NCBI RefSeq assembly: GCF_000702605.1
Contig: NZ_JNIR01000001.1
Span: 2,870,001-2,934,000, forward strand
Direction: 5' to 3'
Origin: Exiguobacterium acetylicum DSM 20416
GTDB lineage: Bacteria > Bacillota > Bacilli > Exiguobacteriales > Exiguobacteriaceae
DNA: 64,000 bases
Within the stretch, counting starts at the first letter, position 1. Each line of letters begins with the position of its first letter. Positions 25,429-34,196 of this stretch are shown here, piece by piece. The position numbers and the translations under genes are program-made. The notes beneath the pieces were generated by a model, which ran no database searches, was not told where the DNA came from, and worked only from the letters and a program-made list of their open reading frames with translations.

Positions 25429-26091
25429 GTGACGGACATTGTGAGTTATTTGGAACGGTATCAGTTAACGCATGTCTTTGATGGATCGCTACGCAAGGTG
25501 ATGCACATCCAGACGTTCGCACCGGGCGAGGCTTTATGCCGACAAGGCGATGTTGCGCATGAACTCTACCTGCTCGTCGAAGGGAAACTGAAGATCACGC
25601 ATATGTCGGCAACGGGGAAACGTCTCGTGTTGTCCTTCAAGCATCCGTTTGATCTCGTCGGCGATATTGAGTTCGTCCGAAAGATTGATTTGATGAACAC
25701 GGTCGAGGCCGTGACACCAGTGACCGTCTTACGGATCGCTTATCCGGATTTGGAAGAAGCACGTGTTCATCATTCTGCCTTTCTATTATTTTTACTCGAG
25801 ACGATCACGAAAAAGTTTGAATTGAAATCACATACGCTCAGCTTCAATCTGTTGTACCCGGTCGAAGTCCGGCTAGCCAGTTATTTGCTGTCGATGACAC
25901 CTAATACGGATGCTTTTGCGAGTAAGGAACTCGTCGATGCAGCAGATTTGATCGGGACGAGTTACCGTCATGTCAATCGTGTCTTACGCCAGTTCGTCGA
26001 CGATGGGTTGATCCGCCGGACGCAACATACGATTGAGATCATTGATCGAGACGGATTGATGGAGCGAGTCGGAGAAAGCATTTACGAATGA
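25429..26091 (+). CDS. Crp/Fnr family transcriptional regulator (YeiL-like)
   Basis: A 220-aa regulator: a cyclic-nucleotide-type beta barrel at about residues 20-130 (FAPGEALCRQGDVAHELYLL), a long dimer helix, and a C-terminal HTH (DAADLIGTSYRHVNRVLRQFVDDGLI). Only one cysteine (in ALCRQ) is seen, so an FNR-type iron-sulphur cluster is unlikely. The GTG start follows AAGGAGGAG. It lies between two DUF606 transporter genes, with 12 nt on each side, so it probably controls their expression. Confidence 0.88.
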   Translation: MTDIVSYLERYQLTHVFDGSLRKVMHIQTFAPGEALCRQGDVAHELYLLVEGKLKITHMSATGKRLVLSFKHPFDLVGDIEFVRKIDLMNTVEAVTPVTVLRIAYPDLEEARVHHSAFLLFLLETITKKFELKSHTLSFNLLYPVEVRLASYLLSMTPNTDAFASKELVDAADLIGTSYRHVNRVLRQFVDDGLIRRTQHTIEIIDRDGLMERVGESIYE

Positions 26092-26103
26092 AGGAGGTGC
26101 GAC

Positions 26104-26574
26104 ATGGTTACGGGAATCATCCTTGCCCTTTGTGGGGGCATGCTCGTCTGTATTCAAAATACATTTAACGCAAAAGTCAAAGAACACGCCGGTGCTTGGG
26201 CGACGACAACGCTAGTCCTTGGACTCGGGTTCCTCGCTTCACTAACGATTGGTCTGATCGTCGAAGGAGCACAACTATTTGCACTAAAAGAGGCACAAAC
26301 CTGGTTTTGGTTCAGCGGAATCATTGGTGTCGGTGTCGTCCTCTGTGTGACGCAAGGCGTTCAACAACTCGGACCGAGTCGAGCGATTTCGATCGTCATG
26401 GTATCGCAAATCCTGTTTGCCTTACTCTGGGATACGCTCGGCTGGTTCGGATTACAAGCCGTTCCGTTTACGTGGACGAAAGCACTCGGTGTCCTATTGA
26501 TTGGTGGCGGCGTGCTGTTATTTCAACTGGGCGGGAAAACAACGACTGTACAACACGTACGAAAAGGAGCTTGA
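26104..26574 (+). CDS. DMT-superfamily small transporter (DUF606/YdcZ type), second copy
   Basis: A 156-aa protein with about five hydrophobic segments. It is homologous in layout to the first copy (start VTGIILALCGGMLVCIQNTFNAKV, end GVLLIGGGVLLFQLGGK). The ATG follows AAGGAGG 12 nt after the regulator stop. A pair of DUF606 genes around a YeiL-like regulator suggests a heteromeric transporter with a dedicated regulator. Confidence 0.85.
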   Translation: MVTGIILALCGGMLVCIQNTFNAKVKEHAGAWATTTLVLGLGFLASLTIGLIVEGAQLFALKEAQTWFWFSGIIGVGVVLCVTQGVQQLGPSRAISIVMVSQILFALLWDTLGWFGLQAVPFTWTKALGVLLIGGGVLLFQLGGKTTTVQHVRKGA

Positions 26575-26576
26575 AT

Positions 26577-27275
26577 ATGTTTTACACGACGGTATTATTC
26601 GATATTGACCATACATTACTCGATTTTGAAGCAACGGAACGGATTGCCTTTCGCCGCCTGCTCGAGCAACAAGAGTTGCAGTGGACGGCCGAGCGAGAAA
26701 CGCGCTATAAAACACTCAATCAAGCACTTTGGAAAGCACTCGAACGAGGTGAGATGACACGTGAGGAAGTCATTCACTCACGGTTCGTGACATTCTTCGC
26801 GGAAGAAGGACGAGAAGTCGACGGACGAGAAGTTGACGAAACGTATCGCGGCTATCTCGCACAAGGAACAGAATTGATTCCGGGTGCGACGGCGCTACTT
26901 GAGCAGCTAACCGGAAACGTCACGATGTACGTCGTCACGAACGGTATTTCGAAGACGCAACGCGCACGGCTCGATGGCGCTGGATTAACAGATTTCTTTG
27001 AAGGGATTTTCGTTTCAGAAGAGACAGGTTTTCAAAAACCGATGGCAGGATTTTTCAATCATGTGTTTGCGCGGATTCCGCAATTCGATCCGACGCGAAC
27101 AATCATCGTCGGGGATTCCTTGTCAGCTGACATCGCAGGTGGCAATCAAGCTGGTATCGCAACGTGTTGGTTTAATCCGGAAGGAAAACCAGCGACGGAT
27201 ATCAAGCCGACGTTTACGATTACTTCGTTAGCCGAACTTCCTGCGGTGCTTGAAAAGGCAGCAGTCCTTCAATAA
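26577..27275 (+). CDS. HAD-family hydrolase, YfnB/YjjG-like
   Basis: A 232-aa HAD phosphatase with catalytic DIDHT (D9, D11), the cap insert, VVTNGISKTQ (motif II), the lysine in TGFQKPM (motif III) and VGDSLSADIAGG (motif IV). It reads very close to Bacillus YfnB, of the YjjG group that removes phosphate from non-canonical pyrimidine nucleotides. The ATG at 26577 follows AAAAGGAG just after the transporter stop. A longer open frame from 26196 runs through the transporter gene in another frame and is not real. Confidence 0.9.
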   Translation: MFYTTVLFDIDHTLLDFEATERIAFRRLLEQQELQWTAERETRYKTLNQALWKALERGEMTREEVIHSRFVTFFAEEGREVDGREVDETYRGYLAQGTELIPGATALLEQLTGNVTMYVVTNGISKTQRARLDGAGLTDFFEGIFVSEETGFQKPMAGFFNHVFARIPQFDPTRTIIVGDSLSADIAGGNQAGIATCWFNPEGKPATDIKPTFTITSLAELPAVLEKAAVLQ

Positions 27276-27385
27276 TGAAGCGAGTCAGCCGATAGGAAAG
27301 AGAAGGAGAGGGGGCGATCACTGTGCAACGATGTGATCAACAGACGCTGGAGGGAACTCCCGTCTAACTAAAAGGGGAAATGAAC
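27276..27385 (+). other. short leader with two hairpins before an acetyltransferase
   Basis: Between the HAD gene and the GNAT gene lie two small hairpins, GATCAC/GTGATC (27316-27338) and GACG..GGAG/CTCC..CGTC (about 27342-27365). A 14-codon frame GTG 27323 to TAA 27367 has a GGAGAGGGGG site upstream. It could be a leader peptide or nothing. Confidence 0.25.
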
Positions 27386-27823
27386 ATGATTCAACTTGTA
27401 CCAGTAACAGCAGAGAACTGGGAAGCGTGTTGTGAGCTGACACTGACAGCAGAACAGCAAGACTTCATGGAAGCGAACGTCTACTCGATCGCGCAAGCGA
27501 AGTTCGAACCTAGCCTTGTCCTTCGGGCGATCATTGCAGATGAAACCGTCGTTGGTTTTGTGATGTACAACACGGAACTAGAAGAACTCGATGGCTACTG
27601 GATTTACCGCATCATGATCGATCAAGCGCAGCAAGGGAACGGCATTGGACGATTAGCGATGCAAGCTGTGATTGACGAGATGCGCACGTTACCTGCAGCA
27701 AAACGAATCGCCGTCGGCTATCGACCGGATAATCAGGCGGCACACCGTCTGTATGCGAGTCTCGGCTTCATCGACCACGGGGACCGATTCGGTCGAGAAA
27801 TGGCAGTGCGATTAGAAGTATAA
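27386..27823 (+). CDS. GNAT acetyltransferase, BltD-like
   Basis: A 145-aa acetyltransferase with YRIMIDQAQQGNGIGRLAM as the acetyl-CoA loop and AAHRLYASLGF in motif B. The layout resembles the spermidine acetyltransferase BltD/PaiA group (EANVYSIAQAKFEP, short acidic N-terminus), but substrate is unproven. ATG 27386 is 8 nt from AAAGGGG; ATG 27380 is too close. Confidence 0.83.
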   Translation: MIQLVPVTAENWEACCELTLTAEQQDFMEANVYSIAQAKFEPSLVLRAIIADETVVGFVMYNTELEELDGYWIYRIMIDQAQQGNGIGRLAMQAVIDEMRTLPAAKRIAVGYRPDNQAAHRLYASLGFIDHGDRFGREMAVRLEV

Positions 27824-27860
27824 AACTTGATGAGATGATAGAACGAATAGAGGAGACACC

Positions 27861-28343
27861 ATGCACATTCGACTAATGAAAGAATCGGATTATCCAGAAG
27901 TCGTTCGGATCTACGAACAAGGAATAAAGACGGAGAACGCGACGTTCCGCACAGAAGCATTACCGTACGAAGAATGGACGCGTCATCACCACGAACACAG
28001 TCGACTCGTTGCGATGGAAGACGAGCAACTGCTCGGTTGGGTCGCGTTAAGTCCATTCTCTTCGATTCCGGCATACGCCGGTGTCGCTGAAATCAGCCTC
28101 TATATCGCGGAAGACGCGCGCGGCAAAGGTGTCGGCACACGCTTGATGGAAGACGTCATTCAAGCAAGTGAAGCAGCCGGAATCTGGACCTTACAATCGC
28201 AAGTCTTTCCGGAAAATCAAGCGAGTCTTCGCCTTCATGAACGTTTTAATTTTCGGGAAGTCGGTCGACGGGAGCGAATCGGTCGGCTCGGAGGCAGATG
28301 GCGCGATACGGTGTTGCTCGAGCGACGCAGCACATATCTTTAA
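27861..28343 (+). CDS. GNAT acetyltransferase, phosphinothricin-acetyltransferase (Pat) type
   Basis: A 160-aa acetyltransferase. Characteristic texts are IRLMKESDYPEVVRIYEQGI at the start, AGVAEISLYI, ARGKGVGTRLM (acetyl-CoA loop), NQASLRLHERFNF and GRLGGRWRDTVLLER at the end, all usual for the Pat/YwnH group. Members acetylate phosphinothricin, methionine sulfoximine or related amino acids. It follows the other GNAT gene by 37 nt and ends at a strong terminator. Confidence 0.87.
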   Translation: MHIRLMKESDYPEVVRIYEQGIKTENATFRTEALPYEEWTRHHHEHSRLVAMEDEQLLGWVALSPFSSIPAYAGVAEISLYIAEDARGKGVGTRLMEDVIQASEAAGIWTLQSQVFPENQASLRLHERFNFREVGRRERIGRLGGRWRDTVLLERRSTYL

Positions 28344-28382
28344 AAACAGGCAAGTGGACAAGAGGTTCACTTGCCTGTTTTG
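28343..28382 (+). terminator. terminator after Pat-type gene
   Basis: Stem AAAACAGGCAAGTG / CACTTGCCTGTTTT with an 11-nt loop, then TGTATT. Confidence 0.87.
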
Positions 28383-28441
28383 TATTGAAATCAATAGATA
28401 ACGGGAAAAGACAGACAGCAAAAGAAGGGGGAGGGATCACG

Positions 28442-29509
28442 ATGGATGATTTTTTTGGTGAAGGACTTGAGACCAATCAACAAAAGCGGAAACGCAAACT
28501 GGAGGAAATTTTTGATCAGTCATTTGAATCGGAGCGACGGGATTTTAATCAATCGTTGGAGCAGGACGTGACAGTTGCTCTGATCGGAGACGTCAATGCA
28601 GGAAAATCCTCGACCTTGAACGCGATTCTTGGTCGTGAAGTCGCAACGGTCGGAGCGCGCCCGGGTGAAACGGTCCGGATCGATCAAGTCAGGCAGCATC
28701 CGGAAGATAAAGTCATCTTCGTCGATACACCGGGATTAAATGATGCCAATACACAGAACTCGGAAGCGACGTGGACGTACTATCAAAGTGCCGATGTCAT
28801 CCTTTACTTTTTAAATGCGGCAGGTACTGTCTTATCCGAAACGGAGACGAAGAATTTCCGTAAGATTTATCAACATAACCAAAATGTCTTGATCGTCGTT
28901 ACGAAGATGGATGCGACGGATGATGTCGACACGATCGTTCAGCATATTGCAGAAAAACTACCAGGACCCAAAATCATTCCCGTATCAGCACGAGAAGGAA
29001 CGAACATTGATCGGCTCCGTCGAGAGGTCCTCGATATCTTAAAAAAGTTCGACAAGGATAATGTGTTCGTTCGTCAGATGGATCCGACCGTTCGAGGCAA
29101 GATCGCCAACAACTGGATTGTGGGTGCCGGAACAGCCGCTGGTGCGATCGGTGCCGTCCCGTTCCCGGGAGCTGATATCATTCCGTTGACTTCAATTCAA
29201 ATCGGCTTGATGCTCAAGTTATCGAATCTGTATGAACGACAGTTATCCAAAGAGAGTGCCAAGGAGTTGCTTGTCGTGACAATTGTCGGAAACTCCGGAA
29301 AGACTGCTTTTCGGCAAATAGCAAAGTTAGTTCCAGGGTATGGTGCCGTCATTGCAGCGGGAGTCGCTTCGACCGCTACTCTTGCACTCGGATACGGAAC
29401 GAAATATGTCTATGAGAATAAGCTCGAGCTGACGCCGGAACAACTGATGGGGTTTGTCAAACGATTCCGGAAGAAGGCAGAAGAGTCGTCAGAAGAGACA
29501 AACGAGTAA
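28442..29509 (+). CDS. GTPase of the Era/dynamin-like group with DUF697 tail
   Basis: A 355-aa GTPase. G1 GDVNAGKSS at 49-57, G3 DTPG at 95-98, G4 TKMD at 154-157 and a G5-like VSAREGTN follow in order. The C-terminal half has hydrophobic segments (NWIVGAGTAAGAIGAVPFPGADIIPLTS, GAVIAAGVASTATLALGYG) typical of DUF697, suggesting membrane attachment. The ATG at 28442 follows AAGGGGGAGGG; an in-frame extension into the preceding terminator is not real. Function unknown; a membrane or stress role is a guess. Confidence 0.86.
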   Translation: MDDFFGEGLETNQQKRKRKLEEIFDQSFESERRDFNQSLEQDVTVALIGDVNAGKSSTLNAILGREVATVGARPGETVRIDQVRQHPEDKVIFVDTPGLNDANTQNSEATWTYYQSADVILYFLNAAGTVLSETETKNFRKIYQHNQNVLIVVTKMDATDDVDTIVQHIAEKLPGPKIIPVSAREGTNIDRLRREVLDILKKFDKDNVFVRQMDPTVRGKIANNWIVGAGTAAGAIGAVPFPGADIIPLTSIQIGLMLKLSNLYERQLSKESAKELLVVTIVGNSGKTAFRQIAKLVPGYGAVIAAGVASTATLALGYGTKYVYENKLELTPEQLMGFVKRFRKKAEESSEETNE

Positions 29510-29549
29510 TCTCCCTGTTATTCTATACAGCAATAAAGGGGGAGAACAT

Positions 29550-30191
29550 ATGACACGATTACTCGAAGAAATCAAACAGTATCAATCGGAATTCCGACAA
29601 AAGGCACCTGCTGAGAAACAACGGTTGATGGCGGAAGCGACAGCTGAGCTGGCTGCTTCCGGTATCGCTAAAGGTCTAGATGTTGGTGATACAATTCCAC
29701 ACTTCACGTTACCTGATGTATCCGGCAAGCCTGTGGCGATCGAGACATTACTCGAGCAAGGTTCTGTCATCTTGACGTTCTACCGGGGCGGCTGGTGTCC
29801 ATATTGCAATCTCGAGCTTCGAGCGTACGAACGGGAAATCAATCGAATCCGCGCTCAGGGAGCGACCGTCGTTGCAATTAGTCCGGAGACACCTGATTTT
29901 GCTGAACAGACGGCAAACAAGAATGCGTTAAGTTTCCCTGTTTTAAGTGACGTTGATTTACATGTATCCCGTCAATTTGATTTGGTGTTCGACCTGCCAG
30001 ATTATTTGATTGAGATTTACAAAGCATCGGGACTTGATGTAGCGAAGCACAACGGAAATGAGGATTGGCAGTTACCGAAACCGGCGACGTTCATCATTGA
30101 TACGGATGGTGTGATTCGTTTCGCAGAAGTCTCATCGGATTATACGAAACGCGTGGATCCGCAGACGATCATCGAGTACCTCGAACAATAA
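29550..30191 (+). CDS. Peroxiredoxin-like AhpC/TSA family protein
   Basis: A 213-aa thioredoxin-fold protein. A helical 45-residue N-terminus is followed by the AhpC/TSA domain with TFYRGGWCPYCNLELRAY holding a CPYC pair where classical peroxiredoxins have a single peroxidatic cysteine after T. This GWCPYC subclass is annotated as peroxiredoxin-like and reduces peroxides. The ATG follows AAAGGGGGAG. Single gene with its own terminator. Confidence 0.86.
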   Translation: MTRLLEEIKQYQSEFRQKAPAEKQRLMAEATAELAASGIAKGLDVGDTIPHFTLPDVSGKPVAIETLLEQGSVILTFYRGGWCPYCNLELRAYEREINRIRAQGATVVAISPETPDFAEQTANKNALSFPVLSDVDLHVSRQFDLVFDLPDYLIEIYKASGLDVAKHNGNEDWQLPKPATFIIDTDGVIRFAEVSSDYTKRVDPQTIIEYLEQ

Positions 30192-30211
30192 AAGGGCTTG
30201 CAAACTATGCG

Positions 30212-30250
30212 AAAACCAACTCCTAGTGATGCACTAAGAGTTGGTTTTTT
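30212..30250 (+). terminator. terminator after peroxiredoxin gene
   Basis: Stem AACCAACTCCTAGTG / CACTAAGAGTTGGTT with one mismatch and an ATG loop, flanked by AAAA and a seven-T run. Confidence 0.87.
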
Positions 30251-30367
30251 TATGATTCAATCTGTTTTATTTGGATAATATAGACATAAAAATGAGTATA
30301 AAGAGGTAACCAAACGTATAGATGGAGGTGAAGCGTCGCTCCTAGTCTATCGGGAGTCCGCGTCGAT

Positions 30368-31318
30368 ATGTATGCCATTCAACCAATTTTCAAAGAACGA
30401 ATTTGGGGCGGTCGACGTTTAGAGGCGTTATTTCAGTTTGAGTTACCAGAAGGACAAATTGGAGAATGTTGGACAGCATCCGCCCGTGCGAGTGGTCGGA
30501 CGCACTTCTTAGATGGACCTGATCAAGGAAAGACGCTAGTTGAACTATGGCGAACGAAGCGGACAGAACTGTTCGGTGATTATCTGCTCGATGCGTTCCC
30601 GCTACATGTAAAATTGCTAGATTCGTCCGCCTACTTATCGGTACAAGTTCACCCGAATGATGAGGAGGCACGACGTCTTGAAGGAGAACCGTACGGCAAG
30701 AACGAATGCTGGTATATCTTAGAGGCTGCACCAGAGGTAGAGATCATTCTCGGTCACAATCTACAATCACGAGATGCATTATTGCGGTGCGCGCAAGAAA
30801 AGGACTGGGAGACGTCACTTCGCCATCAAAAAGTGAAACCTGGCGAGTTCTATTACATTCCGAGTGGTACGATCCACGCTTTAGGACCAGGCGTCGTTCT
30901 TCTTGAGATTCAACAGATGAGCGATCGGACGTACCGACTATATGATTACGACAGATTAGGAGATGACGGGAAACCGCGAGAATTACACGTTGAGAAGGCG
31001 ATTGCTGTCACAACGATTCCAGATGAGCCGTGGACGAACCAATCAGAGACGATCGTCAAGGAGGGGGGCGTCATGACGAAGCTGCTGCAGGTGCCTTCCT
31101 TCACGGTCATTCGTCATGAAGTGAGCGGTCGGTACGCATTGCATGATCATCCGGTCTTTCGTTTATTGACTGTCATTGATGGTCAAGGAGAAGCGCGACA
31201 AGGGAATCGCGTGATTCCTTTACAGAAAGGAAACCAATTCTTTATACCGCGTCGATCGGGGGGTTACGAAATATCTGGATCCGTGACGTTCGTGACGAGT
31301 GAGGTGTTTTTAGACTAA
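30368..31318 (+). CDS. manA: Mannose-6-phosphate isomerase, class I
   Basis: Interconverts fructose-6-phosphate and mannose-6-phosphate. The zinc ligands are visible: QVHPND at 93-98, E113 in NECWY and H170 in PSGTIHALG. The 316-aa length fits the short Firmicute form. The ATG at 30368 has only a modest GGGAG site 12 nt upstream; no in-frame earlier start exists before a TGA at 30329. Its product feeds ManC, encoded convergently next door, for GDP-mannose supply to the exopolysaccharide genes. Confidence 0.93.
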   Translation: MYAIQPIFKERIWGGRRLEALFQFELPEGQIGECWTASARASGRTHFLDGPDQGKTLVELWRTKRTELFGDYLLDAFPLHVKLLDSSAYLSVQVHPNDEEARRLEGEPYGKNECWYILEAAPEVEIILGHNLQSRDALLRCAQEKDWETSLRHQKVKPGEFYYIPSGTIHALGPGVVLLEIQQMSDRTYRLYDYDRLGDDGKPRELHVEKAIAVTTIPDEPWTNQSETIVKEGGVMTKLLQVPSFTVIRHEVSGRYALHDHPVFRLLTVIDGQGEARQGNRVIPLQKGNQFFIPRRSGGYEISGSVTFVTSEVFLD

Positions 31319-31325
31319 AGCAGAC

Positions 31326-31354
31326 GAAAGGGCACCAACAGGAGGTGCCCTTTC
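31326..31354. terminator. terminator between manA and manC
   Basis: A perfect 11-bp stem GAAAGGGCACC / GGTGCCCTTTC with a 7-nt loop lies between converging genes. T runs are short, so efficiency is uncertain. Confidence 0.7.
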
Positions 31355-31359
31355 TAACA

Positions 31360-32694
31360 TTATGGTTTGGACCGGATGGAGGTAGGGAGCGGATAGTTAT
31401 CCTGTTCTGTCCAATCGATCGAGTATTTAATTTCAATCATGATCAAGTCTTCTAGTGTGGTCAGCGTATGCGGAACACCTTGTGGAATATGCACGACAGA
31501 AGTTGGTCCGAGCTGCTGTGACTGACCATCGATTAGTGCTTCTGCCCGACCTTGTAAGATGCTCCATGTCGAGTCGGTATGTGCATGATAATGATGACTG
31601 ATTTGCTGATGTGCTTTGATATGAAGCCGTCGAGTCACAGCATAACGTCCGTCATCTAGTTGCTGTTGATGTAAAATCGTCGCATAGCCCCAGCGTTTCC
31701 ACTCAAATTGTGGTGGCAAGGTATCATCCGTCAAATATTCTTTTAAGGCAGGTGTCTCGTCTTTTGACGCAACGAGGACACCATCTGGACTCACCGATAC
31801 GATTAAGTTATCGAGTCCAATCCCTAGAACAGGAACCTGTAGTTCATTGACGATATGCGTGTTTTTTGAGTGGAGCATCCGGGCGTTTCCGTGGAGCGGA
31901 TGCGGCATCTCTTCCGTTAATGTATTCCATGTTCCGAGATCTTTCCAGTAACCATCATACCGGTGAACGAATAAGGAATCGGTCTTTTCGACGACCGCAT
32001 AATCAAAAGATGTCTTTTCTAGTGCCTCATAATTCGAACGGAGCGCCTCGAACGTCGTCGGTACAGCTTGTTCTTCTAAACATTGCATTAAGAAGTCAAG
32101 GCGACAGGCAAAGACACCACAGTTCCATAATGCACCTTGTTCAATTAAATCAGCCGCGACTTCAACGGTCGGTTTTTCCTGGAAGCGATCGACGATGGAC
32201 ATGTTTTCAGATGTCTGCGGAATGATATAGCCGTACTTTGACGTCGGATGCAACGGTTCGACACCCATTAGATGGAGTGCATCCGGATGTGCTTGAACAG
32301 CTTGATCGAGTTGCTCGAATCGCTCAAAGAACGACAATTCAACGTAAGGATCGACCGGCATGATGACGACCGTCTCTTCTAAATCGATTCGCTCTGCTAG
32401 ATAACTCGTTGCGAGCATGATGGCAGGGAACGTATCGCGACGTGACGGTTCCTGAATGATGGAAGTACGGAAGCCGAGTTGATTTTCGATTGCATCGACT
32501 TGTGAACTCGTCGTCGTGATGACGGTCCGGTCGTCCAAACCGACTTCCTGAAGCTGTTGAAAAACACGTTCCATCATCGACTGTTTATTGCCATCGCGAT
32601 CTTCAAGAATTTTTAAGAACTGTTTCGAGTTTAAATCGTTCGAGAGCGGCCAAAGCCGTTTTCCGGATCCACCTGATAGTAAGAGAATATACAT
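31360..32694 (-). CDS. manC: Mannose-1-phosphate guanylyltransferase with C-terminal cupin
   Basis: A 444-aa enzyme forming GDP-mannose from mannose-1-phosphate and GTP. The nucleotidyltransferase part begins LLLSGGSGKRLWPLS with FLKIL following, and continues with VVIMPVDPYV and FQEKP. The C-terminal cupin (HYHAHTDSTWSILQGRAEA, HIPQGVPHTL) resembles the type II phosphomannose isomerase half; since a separate ManA exists, the cupin may be structural or redundant. The ATG is behind AAAGGATG. It is divergent from a broken response regulator. Confidence 0.92.
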   Translation of the reverse strand: MYILLLSGGSGKRLWPLSNDLNSKQFLKILEDRDGNKQSMMERVFQQLQEVGLDDRTVITTTSSQVDAIENQLGFRTSIIQEPSRRDTFPAIMLATSYLAERIDLEETVVIMPVDPYVELSFFERFEQLDQAVQAHPDALHLMGVEPLHPTSKYGYIIPQTSENMSIVDRFQEKPTVEVAADLIEQGALWNCGVFACRLDFLMQCLEEQAVPTTFEALRSNYEALEKTSFDYAVVEKTDSLFVHRYDGYWKDLGTWNTLTEEMPHPLHGNARMLHSKNTHIVNELQVPVLGIGLDNLIVSVSPDGVLVASKDETPALKEYLTDDTLPPQFEWKRWGYATILHQQQLDDGRYAVTRRLHIKAHQQISHHYHAHTDSTWSILQGRAEALIDGQSQQLGPTSVVHIPQGVPHTLTTLEDLIMIEIKYSIDWTEQDNYPLPTSIRSKP

Positions 32695-32734
32695 TGACGA
32701 CCATCCTTTCTTTTTAAAACGGAGGCGATAGCAT

Positions 32735-33346
32735 ATGGCACTTTATCTATTAGTTGACTCACATGAACCGACACGACACATTTTACGACGGAAATTGGAA
32801 GCAGCGGGACAAGACGTACAGGAGGCAGGTTCATGAGAAGAAGCACTGTCACACCTCGCATCATCCGACGTCGATGTTTTACTGACGGAACTTCGACTTC
32901 CGGAAATGGATGGTGTTGAGTTATTACGTGCCGCTAAACAACGTGCACCGTTGACGAAACAAATCGTCTTGACGGACTATATGCAAGTCCATACGTTGCT
33001 GGCGGCTGTGAACGCAGGAAACGTCAGTCGGATGATGACGAAACCATTGAAGATTGACGATCGGGTTCTTGGGATCATGACGCGCATCGGAGATGAGGTC
33101 GTGGAAACGAAACAACGTAAACGGAATCTGAGGCAACATTTTACCGATGTGTTGATCAATTCAAATCGTCCATATTGTCTATTTTACGAAGATGGATCAA
33201 TCGTCAGTCAACGTGCCCTAACGATTGATCATCATGAACAGATTCTAGAAGACCAGAACGGTATTCATCGCTTCGAATTCCCGACACAGTTCGGCACGTA
33301 CATCCTTTATCAATCGCTGACCGGTAGTCTTACGAAACCCGTTTGA
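32735..33346 (+). pseudogene. Response-regulator-like gene with in-frame stop
   Basis: The ATG at 32735 behind GGAGGCG opens a receiver domain (LYLLVDSHEPTRHILRRKLE..) that is cut by TGA at 32834-32836 within QEAGS*EEALSHL. The same frame then continues to 33346. A GGA to TGA change would restore the common AxSGEEAL text. The receiver is also atypical: the phosphoacceptor is glutamate (LLTELRLPEMDG), and the second acidic residue of strand 1 is serine, while the T and K of LTDY and MMTKPL are kept. The last 75 residues are not a known output domain. It overlaps the converging glycosyltransferase gene by 17 nt. Confidence 0.8.
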
Positions 33347-34196
33347 AGAAGAGAGACTCTACGCCAATGAAGCTAAGACGTAAGTACATGTAGATGACGC
33401 CAACGGTCAACAGCGGATGACGGCTGTACTTTCTTAAATTAGCCTGATGATAGAGAACGGGACGGAAGAAATACCAACGTCGTAAAGCTTTCATGAAGCC
33501 ACCCTGTTCCGCGTCGAGCGTCGCAGGCATGACATCAAAGTAATAGCGTTTCTTTCGAAGCAGGTCGTTTAATTCGACCTGCTTTTCGTTGTGGTGTACG
33601 TAGGTGAACGTCGCGCGACGAATGATTCCGCCTTGTTCCAAATAACGAATCGTCGGTTGCGTCTCTTCGAAACTGATTTGCGTCGGATCAATCTCACCCG
33701 ATGCGATATACGCCTCGAGCCGCCAAAAACGCGCGGCTTCCATCGTATGTGTATCAAGTTGATTCGTTGGTATGTTGAACAAGTTACGTTCAAAGACCTT
33801 CACTTGACTGAAGTAATTATCAAAATCGCTGTACGCGCGTTCGGGAATGACGAGTGCTCCGACCTCTAAATGTGCCTCAAGATATAAGAGGCAGCTTTTT
33901 AATAACTGCTCTTCAAGTACCATATCGGAATCAATGATATAGAGGTATTCGACATTGTGTTGCTTTAAGCGATCAATCGCAGTCTTGCGGGCGATCCCTC
34001 GTTCACCGTGCGGAAGCGCAAGTACTTCAAATCGCGTATCATTTGCGGTCAATCGACGCATCGTCTCGACGGTGGAATCAGTCGAACCATCATCTGCGAT
34101 GACACAAAGGAAAGAGGCGTGTTGTGTCTGAAGTGAGCGGATCGTTTCCGTTATGATCGCTTCGTTCTCGTACGTGGACATAGCAATTCCAATCAT
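33330..34196 (-). CDS. Family 2 glycosyltransferase
   Basis: A 288-aa GT-A enzyme. IAMSTYENEAIITETIRSL, ADDGSTD (nucleotide binding) and IDSDM (DxD metal motif) lie in order in the first 110 residues; the C-terminal region ends in a hydrophobic-amphipathic helix. It probably adds a sugar to a lipid-linked exopolysaccharide repeat. The start overlaps the end of the GT4 gene by 4 nt (ATGA), showing one operon with it. Confidence 0.9.
   Translation of the reverse strand: MIGIAMSTYENEAIITETIRSLQTQHASFLCVIADDGSTDSTVETMRRLTANDTRFEVLALPHGERGIARKTAIDRLKQHNVEYLYIIDSDMVLEEQLLKSCLLYLEAHLEVGALVIPERAYSDFDNYFSQVKVFERNLFNIPTNQLDTHTMEAARFWRLEAYIASGEIDPTQISFEETQPTIRYLEQGGIIRRATFTYVHHNEKQVELNDLLRKKRYYFDVMPATLDAEQGGFMKALRRWYFFRPVLYHQANLRKYSRHPLLTVGVIYMYLRLSFIGVESLFFKRVS

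Noticed and set aside
26196..27275. A 359-aa reading extending the HAD hydrolase upstream
   Set aside because: The first 127 codons run through the DMT transporter gene in another frame; the HAD protein starts naturally at 26577 behind AAAAGGAG.
27342..27367. T-box leader before the GNAT gene
   Set aside because: The GGAGGGAACTCCCGTCT text only vaguely recalls a T-box antiterminator tail; no specifier loop, AGGGTGG core or terminator is present.
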